A stretch of 64,000 nt of DNA, taken from contig CM049417.1 of the NCBI GenBank assembly GCA_026929865.2, positions 16,957,501-17,021,500 on the forward strand, in the 5' to 3' direction. Position 1 is the first letter of the stretch. Each line of letters begins with the position of its first letter. The stretch is from Hyperoplus lanceolatus. Taxonomy: Eukaryota; Chordata; Actinopteri; Uranoscopiformes; Ammodytidae. Both the position numbers and the translations under genes were made by a program. Positions 62,990-64,000 of the stretch are shown piece after piece. Under the pieces are notes generated by a model that saw only the letters and a list, made by a program, of their open reading frames with translations, was not told the origin of the DNA and did no database searches.

Positions 62990-63520
62990 CAGATGAATAG
63001 CTGGTTTTGCAGTTACTCTCCATTGTAGTGTCATCTTGTAAGCTTGCAATCTATGGCTGAAATAACAACCTGAGTCTAGTTTTTTCCAATTCGTCTCTCC
63101 CTCACATTGGCTTACAAACAAGCCTATTTCTTGCCAAGTATCTGTCTTTGGTTTAGATAAGGAAATATGTGGCTCTGTGTGCGTCCTTGATAACTTTAGA
63201 TAGTAAGGGTTCAGCTGGGCGTGCACACCACATCTATTATCTTTGTCCCAATATAGATTTGTTAGTGAAAATGACGTTTGTGAATACTTCATCAATTGAG
63301 CCTCAAACTCACTGTCTGGGCCTGGTTTTTGTCTGTAAAGCAGAGTAACATGCATTTCGTCTGCTGTTATGAAATCAGCTACAGGAGAGACTTTTTCTTT
63401 AACCAAATCAGATAATGGCCCAGTTACTGCCCCTGGGCCCTTGCCAGTTAAGTCAAGGGTGTAGTAATATCTTGGATCACCCGCCTGTTGTTGAATATAC
63501 AGGTTCTGAAGCCTCCGTGC
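62990..63520 (-). pseudogene. 2H-phosphoesterase-like domain between protease and RT
   Basis: About 150 residues between the protease C-terminus and RT. They contain two HxT/S motifs, EMHVTLLYRQ (His at 63352) and EPHISLSKPK (His at 63169), 61 residues apart, each with the hydrophobic strand pattern of the 2H superfamily. Members such as AKAP7 and viral 2',5'-phosphodiesterases cleave 2-5A and so block OAS/RNase L; others act on cyclic phosphates. Assignment rests on the paired motifs and their spacing. It may be a lineage-specific domain common to some fish ERVs. Confidence 0.6.
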
Positions 63521-63539
63521 TTCCAACCCGGTCTCAACA

Positions 63540-63990
63540 GGTACTACAGAAATGTTAAATGCTTTTAACAAGTCACATCCCGACAGATTACACGGGCAGA
63601 CACTGGACAGTATGATTTGTGTTTCAAGCTGCACTGAGCTTTCTGGGTCTGTAATTTCACATTTTTCTCACAGATATTCTGGATGAATTCTGCTGTTTGC
63701 TGATTTAACAAATATTTTGTCATTTGTTGCTTTCAACCATGGGACAGAATCAGGCCTCACTACAGAGCGTGTTGCTCCTGTGTCACAGAGAAATATTACA
63801 GGATTTCCTCCAAGGTTTAAAGTGATAAATGGTTTGGTATCGTTTAAAAGCATGAAATGTGCTTGGGCTAGACACACAATAAGGCTGTGAGGGGCCTCTT
63901 GCTCCTCCCAGCATTTGAGATATTCTGAGAAATGCTCACTCTCACTCTCACTGTCCTACTCTGTCTGGCCATTAGGCTGTATTTCACCTT
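63540..63990 (-). pseudogene. Retroviral aspartyl protease region
   Basis: Active-site LCDTGATRSVV (Asp near 63784) preceded by FITLNLGGNPVIF, and downstream NLSGCDLLKAFNI, the analogue of the LLGRDLL strand. One in-frame TGA (63668) lies between them. The region upstream of the active site runs to the window edge and may be the gag-pol junction. Confidence 0.88.
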
Positions 63991-64000
63991 CACTGTCTTG

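Larger units (their letters stand above)
51906..64000 (-). mobile_element. Endogenous retrovirus, 3' two thirds, with captured host-type domains in pol
   Basis: Read right to left: protease, 2H-like domain, reverse transcriptase, RNase H, VRK-type kinase, macro domain, integrase, envelope, polypurine tract, 3' LTR. gag and the 5' LTR are past the right edge. From protease through RNase H into the kinase the reading frame is the same, interrupted by two TGA codons and by a 427-bp retroposon that with its duplication adds a multiple of three. Frame changes follow at about 60010, 59645, 59550, 59095 and 58870, and near 56510 in env. A TAA lies at 58245. The DDE integrase and gamma-type env (CxxC in SU, CX6CC in TM) place it among gamma/epsilon-like fish ERVs, but the pol architecture fits no retroviral genus I know. 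Confidence 0.93.

Overview
This window is vertebrate nuclear DNA, almost certainly from a teleost fish. The evidence is split genes with GT-AG introns, very dense dinucleotide microsatellites (mostly CA/TG), many short TTAA- or TA-bounded DNA transposon relics, an L2-type fish LINE, and a fish-like endogenous retrovirus (ERV). Both host genes and the provirus lie on the minus strand, so 5' is to the right.

Layout from left to right. (1) 1.1-18.9 kb: six exons of an Slc14 urea transporter. Its reading phase is continuous across all five introns; the C-terminal exon(s) lie off the left edge and the 5' end was not found. (2) 19-42 kb: no gene found. It holds microsatellites and DNA transposon relics: several TTAA-flanked MITE families, a pogo-like element, a hAT element with an intact 8-bp target duplication, and a Tc1-like element. 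(3) 42.1-49.8 kb: a complete five-exon synaptotagmin-4 gene (470 codons) whose exon phases all join. (4) 51.9 kb to the right edge: the 3' two thirds of an endogenous provirus in the same orientation as syt4, its 3' LTR about 2.1 kb upstream of the syt4 start codon.

The provirus is the main discovery. In 5'-to-3' order it has a protease, a probable 2H-phosphoesterase-like domain, reverse transcriptase (split by a 427-bp retroposon), RNase H, a vaccinia-related-kinase (VRK)-type protein kinase, a TARG1/OARD1-type macro domain, integrase, a gamma-type envelope with a long leader, and a 3' LTR. The kinase and macro domain sit between RNase H and integrase, inside pol; the kinase is fused in frame to RNase H. 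These two modules look like captured host genes. VRK kinases act on the DNA-binding factor BAF, TARG1-type macro domains remove ADP-ribose, and some 2H enzymes destroy 2-5A. Together they suggest a retrovirus lineage with several activities against host innate defence (inference). This copy is dead: it has several frameshifts, three in-frame stops, a substituted RNase H motif and two retroposon insertions. One insertion, a 5'-truncated L2-type LINE, has fused with the envelope frame into one uninterrupted 1058-codon chimeric ORF.

The gag region and 5' LTR lie beyond the right edge, and no target-site duplication for the provirus can be tested here.
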